Shown here piece after piece: positions 33,561 through 45,445 of a stretch of 64,000 bases of DNA. The position numbers and the translations under genes are program-made. The notes beneath the pieces are model-generated. The model was not told the origin of the DNA. It worked only from the letters and a program-made list of their open reading frames with translations, and did no database searches. Within the stretch, counting starts at the first letter, position 1; every line of letters starts with the position of its first letter. The stretch comes from Myotis daubentonii (taxonomy: Eukaryota; Chordata; Mammalia; Chiroptera; Vespertilionidae): assembly GCF_963259705.1 (NCBI RefSeq), contig NC_081844.1, positions 34,475,341-34,539,340 of the forward strand, written 5' to 3'.

Positions 33561-33952
33561 GAAGCAATTGCCATTAATTTATAAGAAAAAAGTCTTGAGC
33601 ATTCCCAGACCCCCCAAAATAACCTACCAATTCATACCAAATAACACATAAAAGGGAAAATAACTCTCACCTATATTACAGGCAGGAATGAGGGGATACA
33701 TACGCAGCCTGTAGAAAGCTGGGCGGGGTCCCTCTGGATGTTTGGGGTGCCTGCTGCCTCCTTAATGGCTCAAGGCAGAACCAATGCTGAGTGCTGTTTT
33801 CACAAAAGTTAACATCCTTTTGGGATTTCTTCCGGTGAGTGAGAGCAGGTACTAATGTAGGTCTTTCGTGAAAGCCAAGTGGCATAACACAGACTTTTGA
33901 AAAGTGGGGCATATCTGTATGTCGAACTGGCACATAAAAATACCCAGTAGAA
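33561..33952. other. Intronic sequence, nothing recognised
   Basis: No gene or named repeat. Confidence 0.4.
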
Positions 33953-34388
33953 CCCTAACCGGTTTGGCTGAGTGGATAGAGCATTGGCCTGCAGACTGAA
34001 AGGTCCCAGGTTTGATTCCGGTCAAGGGCATGTATCTTGGTTGCGGGCACATCCCCAGTAGGAGGTGTGCAGGAGGCAGCTGATAGATGTTTCTCTCTCA
34101 TCGATGTTTCTAACTCTCTATCCCTCTCCCTTCCTCTCTGTAAAAAAATCAACAAAGCCTTGGCTGGTTTGGCTCAGTGGATAGAGCATCAGCCTGCAGA
34201 CTTAAAGATCCCAGGCTCAATTCCAGTCAAGGGCACATGCCCAGGTTGTGGGCTCCATCCCCAGTATGGGGCATGCAGGAGGCAGCCGATCAATGATTCT
34301 CTGTCATCACTGATGTTTCTCTCTCTCTCTCCCTCTCCCTTCCTCTCTGAAATAAAAAAAAAAAAATCAACAAAATATATTTAAAAAA
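33953..34388 (+). repeat. Ves SINE with a second SINE nested in its A-tail
   Basis: The first SINE starts CCCTAACCGGTTTGGCTGAG. At its A-rich tail a second SINE (34157-34364, GCCTTGGCTGGTTTGGCTCA on) is inserted, duplicating AAAAAATCAACAAA on both sides. The composite is flanked by AAAAATACCCAGTA and AAAAATTACCCCGTA. The order of insertion is therefore readable: the downstream SINE is the younger. The 115-aa frame across it is a repeat artefact. Confidence 0.92.
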
Positions 34389-34917
34389 TTACCCCGTACA
34401 TGCTTATTATTCTGAAGTTATTGTTACTCAGAATCTGTGCTCCACCTGGAAGGCAAGAGCACACATCTGAAAACCAGGGAGGCCGAGAGGCCCCTGGTGA
34501 CGGGACTATGGGCTAGTGGCTGGGCATTTACCTTCCTGTCAAAGTCTGCAGAAGGGGCCCTTGGAGGGTTCAGGTGTGAGCTAAGGCAATGAGGGACCGC
34601 AGACTTAGTCCTGAGAAAGGATTTCAAACAATACCAGTGATCCCTTATTGTTTTCTAGAGTTTCCCATGGACACCGCCACAGATATATGAGACCTCTGGC
34701 CGTGGTCCCTGACAACACCCCCTCCCCACATCTCTTCTTCACTCTCAGGTTCCAAGGAAGCTTCTCAGCTTCTAGTTCAAACAGGACGATGACCCACCTG
34801 GTGTTCCACTTCCTGTGCTTGACAGGAAATGTGAAGCCCAGAGAAGCAGATCCTGGCCAGGACCTTGAGTCTCAGGGTGGCATTCTACCAAATCTCCCAT
34901 CCTCCATCTCGCCACTG
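34389..34917. other. Intronic sequence, nothing recognised
   Basis: No gene or named repeat. Confidence 0.4.
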
Positions 34918-35275
34918 TCTGCTACGGTCTGAATGTGTCTCCCCACAAATGCAAGTTGAAACTGAACCCCCAAGGTGATGGTATTAGGAGGTGGGGCCCT
35001 TGGGAGGTGATTAGGTCATGAGGGTGGAGCCCTCATGAGTGGGATCCGTGTCCTTAAGAAAGAGACCCCAGGGAGCTCCCTCTCCCCTTCCACCGTGTGA
35101 GGACACCCTGAGGAACTTCTCACCTAGGACGGGGCCCTCCCCTGACCAGGTCGGCGATCTCGGTGATCACCCTGCTCTCTAACTTCCGACTCGAGCTGTG
35201 AGAAACGCATTTCTGTTATTTATAAGCCCCTCAGTCTGTGGTATTTCCGTATAGCCGCCCAAACGGACTGAGGCG
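34918..35275 (+). repeat. MLT1/MST-type MaLR LTR
   Basis: TACGGTCTGAATGTGTCTCC, GGTATTAGGAGGTGGGGCCC, GATTAGGTCATGAGGGTGGA, GAGCTGTGAGAAACGCATTT and CCCTCAGTCTGTGGTATTTC in sense order, ending AACGGACTGAGGC. Confidence 0.9.
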
Positions 35276-37764
35276 CCCTTGCAGGTGTTCTGCTGGTGCG
35301 GGTCACCTCCCCCAGGGGAGGCTGTCTACTTCTTTCAAGGCTTTGGCCAATTCCCACCTGTCCTCCTTCCCAGCTCCATAGGTTTTATGCTGACCTAGTC
35401 GGTTGTATATGTAAGCCTCACAGTCTCTCCAGGCAACATCCAGCTTCTAGATTCGTGCGCCCAGGGTCTTGTGGTGCTAGGCCAGCCTTAGCTTAGTTAA
35501 GTAGAGGAAGTCTGTCAGCTGGCCAGGCCAGGGTCCGCCGAAAATCCTGCAGAGTCCATTCGAGGCCAGGATCAGAGCAGGCGTCTGGGCGGGGAGACTT
35601 CTAACCTGCATTTCCCCCTCACTATCTAACCTCCCAGTCGGGGAGGAAGTTCCTGAGAGGGTTCCTGTGCAAGGTCCCCTTTGCAATATGCAAATTGCTT
35701 GTGACCAAGTCTGTATCCCTGAGGGAGGCACAAGTCCTGTTTGAAACTTCTGAGCACATAGCACAGAGGCTGAGCGAGGATCCTGCCAGGTCAGGGGCTT
35801 TGGCTCTGGGGTGTTTGTGTGTGTGGGTCTGTGTGTGCAGAGAGGCGGGGGTGCTGCAGGGTTGCAATAGTCTTGGATAAGGTCTTCCTTGCCCATTTAA
35901 CTCCATCTCGTGCAATGTTTCTTTGTGCCTGCATGTAGGCTCACAAACTCGTAATACAGCATGCTTAACCCCTCTTGGGTTGTCTCGTTCTCTCTCCTCC
36001 ATGTAGAAAAGCTTGTGGGGAAGGATATTCAGGTATAGGAAGAAGAAAGACATTTGTCAGGCCTGGCCATGGGATCCCCTGTCAGGGAAGAGCTGACCAC
36101 TCTCACTACGGCCTGCGAGTGACTGCTTGGGCCATGCTCTGCTCTGTAGATGGTCAGCTCTGGGCCCTGGAGACTCTGGAAAGAAGTACTATTGCCTTGG
36201 GCTGGGAGGGAGAAGGGCCAGCAGGGCGGGAGTGGAAAGAGCACCCAGAAGTGGCTCCCTTCCAGGCTCTTCTCTGCTCCTGTCCCTTGAAAAGGGCTGT
36301 TCTAACCTTGGTTTCCACAGATTTCTCTGTCATTAGAGGCGTTTCTCAGCATATCTATTTTGGAGCTGCAGCTGGTTGCTTCTCAGAATAAACAGGGCTG
36401 TGATATTGGGATAAAAGCAGAAAGGCATAGCATCTCCTCTTAATGCCTTCCCTCTCCCCAATGTTTTCCAATCTCTACTTCCCTCTTCTTAAAGGTCTCT
36501 TTGCCCTCAGACCCCTTCCACCTCACTCCCTGCCCTGGAGCTCTCCCCTCTTACAATTACAGGCTTCCCTCCCAGGCTTGTATGGGCCCTGCTCTGGCCA
36601 GGCCCTTGCTAGGCATGGGGTCACCAGGGCCTGCAAAGAACTCAATGTCAAGTGACACAGGAGTTCATATATTCACGGCGTAAGGTAAAGAATGTAAGAG
36701 CTGGTCCAGCCCTTCATGCTTAGATGAAGCAACTGAGGTCCCCACTGGGGATAGGCGGTGCTCCTGCGGGTTAAGGTGGGAGCTGTGACATCTTGACCAT
36801 GAAGTTTTCCTCATACCTTTCTATGTCATTATCCAAATGTCCGTGTTGTTCTGAAATCATTGAAATGGGAGCTTGCCCCTGCAGGGACAGGAAGAAAAAT
36901 CAGACTGTTTAGGACACAGCCGATGTGGGGTACCTGGTGCATTTATGGACTGAAGTGGCATCCATGAGGGATGAAGGCGATCGGGGACACTTTCTGGTTA
37001 CCTGGAGGTTGGAGGGTCGAGAGAATGAAGAGACTTGTGTATGTGGCCACATTTAAGACCTAGTTACCCATCATCCCTTGTTGTGCCTTCTACCTGAAGC
37101 GGGTCTGACCGCGCATCAGTGGTTGTGCAACCTCCTTCTGGTCTGTTGGGACCCCTTCCCTCACTCCTTTGTCCTTTCCCATCTCCTGGCTCTTTCTGGT
37201 GCTGGCTGCAGCCTCCTCTTGTGAGCTCTACCTAACACCCGCCACCAGGCCTGCATCTGCAGGCTGCTGTGCGGCTTGACCCACATGGGGTTACAGAGGC
37301 AGAGGGAAGGAAATGGTCGTTTCTAGAAATTGTGTGCATTTCCTCAAAACCTTCTTCCTACCCAGGCCCAACATGGTCAGCCTCACCTCAACGGCTCTCT
37401 ATGGTCGTGTCTCAGCCTGGGCATTGGCCCAGCCAGTCTCCCCCGCTGCCTGAAGCAGCTCTGAGAAAAGGGGACACGCCAAGGCCACTGCCCTGGGTTT
37501 CCTTTCTTGCTTTAGTTTTATTTTTAAGGACGAAACTGTGATTAGACTCTGAAATTAGTCTTTAGAAACCTCAGTGGGCCAGCCAGTAGCAGAGCTGTTG
37601 CTGTGGGGGATGGGTGGGGGCGGGGCACTGAGCTGTGAAGGACCTACACTCTGAGCACCTGCATGGCTGAGAGTTGAAGGTGTGAATGTCAAGGTAAGGC
37701 ACTGGAGACAGCCTGGCTCTTCCAGGACCCTGGGAGAGGACAGAGGATCAGGAATGTGACTTCT
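35276..37764. other. GC-rich intronic sequence, no gene recognised
   Basis: Frames up to 143 aa on both strands overlap one another and show no domain. A short GT-rich run is at 35814-35838. Confidence 0.42.
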
Positions 37765-37960
37765 GAATTCAAGGGCACTTGGGGTTGTGTCTCGGTTCCA
37801 CCATTTCTTAGCCCTGTGACTGTGGGCAGGTTATTGAAATGTCTCTGAGAGTCAATTTCCTCATTTGTAATATGGGGTTATTAACAGTATCTATTTTGAA
37901 TTAACAGTATCTATTCCTTAATTCAACATATAATGTATTGAGCATTTCCTCCTAGCCAAG
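37765..37960 (+). repeat. MIR SINE remnant
   Basis: CGGTTCCACCATTTCTTAGC, CCCTGTGACTGTGGGCAGG, 'gtcaatttcctcatttgtaatatgggg' and a tail with TATTGAGCATTTCCTCCTAG. Confidence 0.85.
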
Positions 37961-38124
37961 CCCTAGTCCAGGCATGAGCGTACCGTGGTGGGAAGGTCTT
38001 ACATGGCACCTGTCTTGGTGATACTTGTGTGTTATGATAAAGGAGAGAACCAGAAAAGGTGTTTCTACTCTATAAAATGTTTAGCCTCTTCTTCAGATTT
38101 ATAGTTCTCCTTTGGTTAAGGAGA

Positions 38125-38662
38125 GCATATTAAGCAAGGTTTTCTAAAGAAATAGAACCAATAGGATACGTATGCATATGTCACATATCTATGCACATAT
38201 ATCCTAAATATATGATACATATATGTGTGTATATGTATAAGGGAATTTATCATAAGGAGTTGGCTCACAGGTTTATGGAGGCTGACAGTTCCCAAGATCT
38301 GCAGTAGGCAAGCTGGAGACCAGAAGAAGCAAAGGCATAGCTCCAGCATGAAGGCTGGCAGGTTTGAGACTTGAGTTTGGGTTTGAAAGGCAGGAAAAAG
38401 TCAGTGTCCTACTTCAAAGGCCGTCAGTCAGGAAGGATTCTGCCTTGTTCCAGAGAAGGTCTGCCTTTTTGTTCTATTAGGTCTTCACCTGATGGGATGA
38501 GGCCCTTCCACACTGGAAAGGGCAATCTGCTTTACTCAGTCTACTGATTCAGATGTTAAGCTCACCCCAAAACACCCTTACAGAGACACCCAGCATAATC
38601 TCTGACCTAATATCTGGGCACCCCTGGCCTAGTCAGGTTGACACAGAAAATTGACTAGCACA
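38125..38662. repeat. Old mammalian-wide interspersed repeat, class uncertain
   Basis: AGAACCAATAGGATACGTAT, a TATATG-rich stretch, GGAATTTATCATAAGGAGTT, TTTACTCAGTCTACTGATTC, 'cagagacacccagcataat' and 'agtcaggttgacacagaaaattgactagcaca' form a well-known repeat of eutherian genomes. I cannot name the family with certainty. Confidence 0.7.
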
Positions 38663-38814
38663 GGGTATCATGGTTGGAGGGTGCTGTAGCTGAGAAAGCC
38701 CTTGGGGTGACCACCCTGTCCTGATGAGGAGGGTAACCCTGGCTGAGGCCAGGACAGGATGCAAAGTAGTTGTCCTGGGGCTCAGTCCAACCCCAAGATT
38801 TGTTTTTGTTAGTT

Positions 38815-39020
38815 TACACTATGCTTTGTAGGTTTGTGCCAACACTTAAAAATTAAAGCGTTCAGCCCAGCTGGTGTGGCTCAGGGGTTGAGCATCAACC
38901 TATGAACCAGGAGGTCCTGGTTCAATTCCCGGTCAGGGCACATGCCTGGGTTGTGGGCTTGATCCCCAGTGTGGGGCAGGCAGGAGGTAGCCGATAGATG
39001 ATTCTCTCTCATCGTTGATG

Positions 39021-39054
<34 letters not shown>

Positions 39055-39150
39055 CTTCCTCTCTGAAATCATTAAAATTATATTGTTTTAAAAAATTAAA
39101 GAGTTCATGTTAAAATCTGAATTGCAGCTTCTCATGAAAAACTAGAAGTG
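38815..39150 (+). repeat. Paralogous repeat unit A carrying a bat SINE
   Basis: The host unit reads GGTTTGTGCCAACACTTAAA, then (after a SINE) 'aatctgaattgcagcttctcatgaaaaactagaagtgg'. It is related to unit B at 39605. A SINE (38864-39091; 'gttgagcatcaacctatgaaccagg' subtype) splits it, with target duplication AAAATTAAAGCGTTCA / AAAATTAAAGAGTTCA. Confidence 0.85.
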
Positions 39151-39604
39151 GTCATGTGGAGGATAGATATCTGAGCTGGGGCTTCTCCCCAGCCAGGTAC
39201 TGCTTCTCCTGTTGGCTTAGCCATCGGCACCCATGCCTGACCCTCTGCACTCATGTGTGTTACCCGCCCCCCTCCTTTATGAGAAAAGACATCCTGACCT
39301 GAACATCAGGCCCCTCACCGTCTCTGTGGGGAGCACGTCGACAACATGCTGTGTCATCTCCGTGCGAGAGCAGAGAAAGGGCAGAGAAAGCACACACCTA
39401 GGCTCCTGCCCTTCGTACCCTCATAAGCTTCTTTGACAAGTGGCTCCTAAAGTGCCCCCAGGACAGAGACCTTCCAGCGTTCTTTGGGAGGGGCCTTGGG
39501 TGGGGGTGTAAAGCTCTGTCCCTTCCAACTAAGGAACAGCCAAGCCATCCAGGGGACATGGTCTTGGGTGAGTGGCTGGGGAAGGACCAGCAGCGTCTCC
39601 CTGC

Positions 39605-39930
39605 TTATCGTTTTCTGTAAGTTTGTGCCAACATTTAAAAATTAGAGATTTCAGCTCTAGCTGGTTTGGCTCAGTGGATAGAGCGTTGGCCTGTGGACTG
39701 AAGGGTCCTGGGTTTGATTCTGGTCAAGGGCACATGCCTGGGTTGTGGGGTGGAACCCCAGTAGGGGGCGTGCCGGAGGCAGCCGATCGATGATTCTCTC
39801 TCATCATTGATGTTTCAATCTCTCTCCATCCCCCTTCCTCTCTGAAATCAATAAAAATATATTAAAAAATTAGAGATTTCACATTCAAAATCTCATGAAA
39901 TCCTAGAAGTGATTGCACGGAGACCAGGCA
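39605..39930 (+). repeat. Paralogous repeat unit B carrying a Ves SINE
   Basis: The host unit reads AAGTTTGTGCCAACATTTAA, then (after a SINE) 'attcaaaatctcatgaaatcctagaagtgattgcacgg'. A Ves SINE (39654-39864; 'gatagagcgttggcctgtggactgaagggtc' subtype) splits it at the homologous place, with target duplication AAAATTAGAGATTTCA on both sides. Confidence 0.87.
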
Positions 39931-39989
39931 TCTTTGCAGGTCAGAGTGTCTTTTCTTCTCCTTTAACTTGACCCTCAGACATGGGTCTT

Positions 39990-40280
39990 TGGATGAAAAC
40001 CTCTAGCCACAGACTCATGAAAAACATGACTCTTGACTTATGAGGCACAGTGAAGGAACTGGGGGTGCTTAGACAGGAGAAGAAATGACTCTTAGGGTAC
40101 CAAGAGCTGCTTTTAAAAAGTGTCCTCCCATATTGAAGTGGGATTGAACCAATTCTGAATGTCCCCAGAGGGCAGGCGTCCAACCAGGGACCAACAGCTG
40201 TGAGAAGGCAGGTCTGTGGTGAGCATAATGCAGACTTTCCCAGCAATGACAGTGCCTTAGGAGCAGAGGCCTGGGGCATA
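39990..40280 (+). repeat. CR1/L3-like ancient LINE remnant
   Basis: AAGGAACTGGGGGTGCTTAG, GACAGGAGAAGAAATGACTC and TCTGAATGTCCCCAGAGGGC resemble the CR1-class 3' region. Weak by-eye match. Confidence 0.4.
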
Positions 40281-41554
40281 AGGCAGTAAGGCCCCACGGC
40301 TGAGGAGGCAGCAGGGGCTAGAGCGGGAATTTGATTATTAGACTAAAGGTAGACTGGATCAGGAGTTCCAAACCTGTTACATGTGTGGCTCACAGTGAAA
40401 ATACAGGTAGAGCGGAGGGGTTGCACACAGGCCCAGCGGTTCGGGCCATGGCAGGTCTGTTCGAGGGAACCTAGAATTTATTTTAAGCAGGCATGGCAAG
40501 CCATGCAGACTCAGAGATGGCTGCCATGAAGGAAGTAGGTCCCTAGAAGCAGGAGGCACAGGACACTATGCAGGGCCACATGGGGGAGCACCAGGTAATC
40601 AGGAGGCGGAGGGAGGAGTGAGCGAGAAATGTGGGGAAGAGTCTTTAACGTGATTTTCTTGGGAAGGAACAGGTGAGACAGGGTAAACAGGCTTAAGTGA
40701 AGATAGGCTAGTTTGGATCATTTCAATGGGGCGGAGGGGGAGGGCAGTACAGAGCCTGTTCCTAGTTGTCTGGTATCTGGTGGCCCTGGGGTGATCAGGG
40801 CAGGAGAATGGTGGTCTATGTGAAAGCAGATAAAGGAGGAGACGGTGGGGCAGCTCTGGGTTGGCTGGTGTGCATATGAAAGGCGTCCTCTCGACAACTG
40901 GGTGCGAACTGGGAGGAATAGTCCAGAGTCAGCAAGGCCCAGAGGTCAAAGCGGCAAACAGAAACTAGAAAACATGGTTATTACGAGACCTGACCACATA
41001 CCTGATGGCTTCTCCACATTCGCCAGGGGAGAGCACAGGCCAGGGTGCTCGCTGCTATCTTTCCGGCCCTGAGCTGCTGTGATCAGATGGCGCATTCAAG
41101 CCGGAGGTGACCCAGGGTCCAGACTTCCTTCCTCTTTCTACAGAGAGAATGGTGGCACCGACTTGGTCAAAAGCTCAGGGTAAGTTGCAGAGCAGGGCCT
41201 GGCACCCGGTGCTCTCTTGGTCATTCATGTAGTTAGAAGGGACTGGAGGTAGAAGGCATGGGGTCTTCATCCATTAGAGTTTATAATAGGATTACACAAC
41301 CTAGGAGGCCTCGACCTGCAGCCTCCAGGGTTCCCGGGGCAGTAGGTAGGGGGTCAGAAGTGCAGACCCTGCCTGGACATCTCTCCTGACTTTCCCTCCT
41401 CTGCCCTGGACACACAAGGAAAACTTAGAACCCAGGTCTTAGAGCGGGATGCAGCCGGGACCGGAAGACCTTACGCAGGTCCCAGCTTCGCCCTGCACCG
41501 TGGGTCTGGCTTATTTCCCTCCCTGGGATCAGCCCTGACCCACTGTGATCCAGT
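40281..41554. other. Intronic sequence, nothing recognised
   Basis: G-rich in places (40726-40744). No gene or certain repeat. Confidence 0.4.
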
Positions 41555-41735
41555 CATTCCCAACCTGCTGTGTATCACCTTTCTTGTCAAAATAAAGATT
41601 TCTGTCCCCTTTGCCCCACCTGCTCGTTCTGATTGAGAATCTCAGGGTAGGCCACCTGTATTTGTAACAATCTTCCCCTGAAGGGTACTCACCAGACCGA
41701 AAACCACCAGACTGTGGGATCCCAGGGACCCACTC
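41555..41735. repeat. MER5-like hAT remnant
   Basis: CCAACCTGCTGTGTATCACC, TTCTGATTGAGAATCTCAGG and 'caccagactgtggg' resemble the interior and end of MER5-class MITEs. Diverged. Confidence 0.4.
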
Positions 41736-41907
41736 CAGCACTACAGCGTACAATGTGCTGGTCATTTGGGCCGGTCCACGTGGGTGATTCATTAGCACGT
41801 CACCACAGAAGCAGTGGGGGAGGGACTAGGGAGCCAAAATGAGTTCTTAAGATCACAGCTACTAGGTAGGGAAGGGGTGGAAACCACAGAACCCAGCTCT
41901 CCTGCCT

Positions 41908-42272
41908 GTGACAGTCTGCTCGAGCTACCGAAACAAAATGCCACAGCCCGGGAGCCTCAGACAGCAGACATTTACTCCTCACAGTTCTCGAGGCTGGAAG
42001 TCGAAGATCAAGGCGTCAGGAGGGTTGGTTTCTTCTGAGGCCTCTTTTTGCTCACAGATGGCTCCCTTCTTGCTGTGTCCTCGCATGATCTTTTCTCTTC
42101 ATGCAGCTGGTATCTCTCTCTGTGTCCAAATTTCCTCTTCTTCTAAGGACACCAGCCAGATTGGCTTAGGGTCCACCCGAACGGCCTCATTTTACCTCAG
42201 TCACCACTTTAAAGGCCCCATCTCCAAACGCAGTCTCGGGGAAAGGGCCTCAACATAGGAAGCCACTAACCC
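41908..42272 (-). repeat. MLT1-type MaLR LTR
   Basis: Complement of MLT1: GAGCTACCGAAACAAAATGC, CTCACAGTTCTCGAGGCTGG, TTGGTTTCTTCTGAGGCCTC, 'gccagattggcttagggtccacccgaacggcctcatttt'. Confidence 0.88.
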
Positions 42273-42814
42273 GACCTCCTGGGCTGTGTTCTTCCCTCTG
42301 CTCTGCATGCGTCTCCCATGGTGGCCTCTCTACCCCCCAGTTATGCACTGAGCCCTGCTCCCCGCCGTTGTGAGCCCAGCTGTGTATCTACTAAGTGTAC
42401 TGTGCCCATCCACGTCTGGTTCAGTATTCTGTTCACATGACCTGTTTGTTCCCAAAAGGGCCGTGGGCCGCAGCAGAAAGCAGGGAAGCCAATGTTCTGG
42501 GTTCTTTATTCTGCTCACCTGGCCCACAGCCATGTTCAATCAGGCGCTTGACAAATGATGGCGATGTGATGGCGATGTCGACAGCCCAGAATAGAACCCG
42601 AGAGTGGGAGGTTAATCTGCGCAGCCAGTGCTGTGGGGACCAAGGCGGGTGTGGTTGCCACCTCAGCTCAAAGGCTGAGCAGGGACCAGAGTTCGGACTA
42701 CTGAGCACTGAGCAGGAGCCACAGCTGTGCCTGCAAGGTGGTGGGAGAAGGTCCAGGGGTGTGTGACCTTCGATGCCCACGAAACTCTAAAATCCTACGA
42801 CCCTAAGTCTAGAC

Positions 42815-43049
42815 CAGTGATGGCGAACCTTTTGAGCTCAGCGTGTCAGCATTTTGAAAAACCCTAACTTAACTCTGGTGCCGTGTCACCTATAGAAATT
42901 TTTTGATATTTGCAACCATAGTAAAACAAAGACTTATATTTTTGATATTTATTTTATATATTTAAATGCCATTTAACAAAGAAAAATCAACCAAAAAAAT
43001 GAGTTCTCGTGTCACCTCTGACATGCGTGTCATAGGTTCGCCATCACTG
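42815..43049 (+). mobile_element. Non-autonomous hAT transposon (235-bp MITE), copy 2
   Basis: Left end CAGTGATGGCGAACCT, right end its exact complement AGGTTCGCCATCACTG. Perfect 8-bp target duplication GTCTAGAC at 42807-42814 and 43050-43057. Same length as copy 1 at 579-813 and about 97% identical by eye, so both derive from a recent burst. Confidence 0.95.
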
Positions 43050-43057
43050 GTCTAGAC

Positions 43058-45080
43058 CTAGAGAACTGGGAGTTTCAGGGCAGGCTCTGGGCAGGCAAGT
43101 CTAGACTGCCCTCCCAGTGCCACTGCTGGGAGGCTGCGTGGCCTCTGGTGTCATCACTGGTGTCAGCATAGCTTGTCTAGAATAATTTCTAGGGGCTTCT
43201 TGAAGTTGACATTAAAATGTGTATGAGCGGCTGGTGGTCCTAGTATGGGATGTTCTGTGCCTTTCTGAGCCCGTGTCCTCTCCCTTCTAAAGGGGCCAGC
43301 ACCACCTCCAGAGAGCAGAGGCAGGAGAAGGGCCAGGAATGGGAAAGTATATCTGCTTTAGAGCGCCATGAACATGTAGACTCTCTCTCAGGGGAAGGCG
43401 AGCACACTGGTTCAGGCCGGAAGAAGCCTCTCCCAATAGGCCAGTCCACAGGGGGCAGGGGGCGGGAAAGACCAGGGAGTGTTGGATGCAGGCATGGAAG
43501 GTTCTAGAAGACAGAGGCTTCCTCCTCTGTTTGACTCTGTAGCTGGCTGGCATCACAGTTAGTCCATGGACTGCAGCAGGCACCAGGGGATTTACGTTGG
43601 GGGAGATGGGCCTCCTGACAGGGACCCAGGTCCTTAGTTCTGTGGTCGGGCTCCATCGCAGGTCCTGCTCAGCTCCCTCAGTGAAGATTTCCACCTTGAT
43701 GTCTCTGATCTCAGTTTTTTCATCTGTAAAACAAAGGAGGTAAAAACAGATCATTTCTAAGTCCCTTCAGCTCTGGTTCTCATCACCTGTGACTTTCTAT
43801 CTTAGTAGTTATGTTGTCTCCCTTATTAGTATCCTATATCCTTTTTCTTTCCTTCCTAACTACATCTCCATCTCTCACTTTTCCCCACCTCAGAACCCTA
43901 ATTTCTCCCTCAAGAACCCAGGGTCTTTCCTAGTGGCTAATGATTTTAGCTCCCAGAATTTTAAATCCAAGAGGGTACTTTGGGGAGAATCTAATCTGGT
44001 CCAGTGGCTTTAACCTGAAATTGAGGGCCACTGAAAGGTGTTTTTTTGTTTGTTTGTTTTTAAATTGTGGGGGGGAGTTCTGCAAACCTTGGAAGAATTT
44101 TCAGCCAAACACTGAATTAAGCCACCTCAGGATCCAGGCTATCACTTTTAAATTTGAGATATTCATGCCAAAGACTTTGTTAGAAACATGTTCCTCTCAC
44201 TTGATCCCCTCATGTTTTAGATGAGAAAGCTGAGGTCTGGACAGGTGAGGTGACTTGGCCAAGTTATCTAAGCCTCTTCCTGGCTTTGAAGTTGGATGTG
44301 ATTCAAAAGAATGTAAATGCTCTGGCTTTTGTTTGCATACATGAGGTAACAAGCACATTCTCGGGCCACAGGAGGAGAGGAGTCATAGCTAGAACTGGTT
44401 TCTCTGGTGGCTCTTGAAGACCTGGACATGGACATCCCCCCCACACTGCCTTCTCACCCATTCCTGCTGGGCCCTCCTGGCTCACCCCACTGTGTAGGGA
44501 GGGCCCAACGGCACAGGTCCCCTTAGCCTCTCCACTGTCGCCGGGCCCTTTCTGGGCTCTGCTATGCTCTCTCTCCCCCCAGCCTGTCTGCGGTGAAGCT
44601 GTGGAGAAGTGGGTTGCTCTTAGTTCTTTTCAGACTTCCTGTGTCTTCAGAAACCTCAATGAAAGAAGAGGTAAAGGAAAAAGGAGCCAAAGACCGTTAG
44701 GTTAAACATAGACTTATATCCGACACGGGGGAGCTGGATTCATGATTTTTATAGAACTAAAGCCCAGGACTCTGATTCGCCCCTCCCTTCCCTACTTGGC
44801 TGCTGGGGGCTGGAAGTAGGTAGTGGGGTCCTGGCTTCTCAGTCTTGGGTCAAATGTATTTATCGAGGTGGCCAAAGTGACTCTTGAGAAGTATTTATCA
44901 TGGAAACCAGACCCATCAAAAGGAAAACTTTACCTCTCTACTACAGTTGTCTGAATTTTGTGTCTCTTTTTTTGCATACAACCCAGTTGTAACCATGGGA
45001 GCATATTTGTGTAGCAAATATGCATATAATCCTTGGCGTTTTCATAATACTTTAATTGCATGTGCTTAAGTAGTCTCCTG
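43058..45080. other. Intronic sequence, few repeats
   Basis: A reversed MIR-like end at about 44213-44290 (TTTAGATGAGAAAGCTGAGG). The 155-aa reversed frame at 43287-43754 shows no domain. No gene is called. Confidence 0.4.
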
Positions 45081-45094
45081 ATCAATTACCTTTA

Positions 45095-45281
45095 AAAAAT
45101 ATTGTTTATTTATTTTTATTGATTTTAGAGAGGAAGGGAGAGGGAGAGATAGAAACATCGATGATGAGAATCATTGATCGGCTGCCTCCTACACGCCCCC
45201 TACTGGGGATTGAGCCTGCAACCCAGACATGTGCCCTGATCAGGAATCGAACCGTGACCTCCTGAGCCATGATGGCTGGGC
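45095..45281 (-). repeat. tRNA-derived bat SINE (reversed)
   Basis: Target duplication TCAATTACCTTTA at 45082-45094 and 45282-45294. The head in complement includes GGAATCGAACCGTGACCTCC, but the A-box region is shortened. Confidence 0.92.
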
Positions 45282-45357
45282 TCAATTACCTTTAGGACAA
45301 ACAGGAATTAATTTATGATGGAAATTCTGTATCTGGGTGAGAAAGACAGAATTACAC

Positions 45358-45445
45358 ATCCTTCCTTCCTTCCTTCCTTCCTTCCTTCCTTCCTTCCTTC
45401 CTTCCTTCCTTCCTTCCTTCCTTCCTTCCTTCCTTCCTTCCTTCT
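45358..45445. repeat. (CTTC)n microsatellite
   Basis: About 21 pure TTCC units. The 60-aa reversed frame is its translation. Confidence 0.98.
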
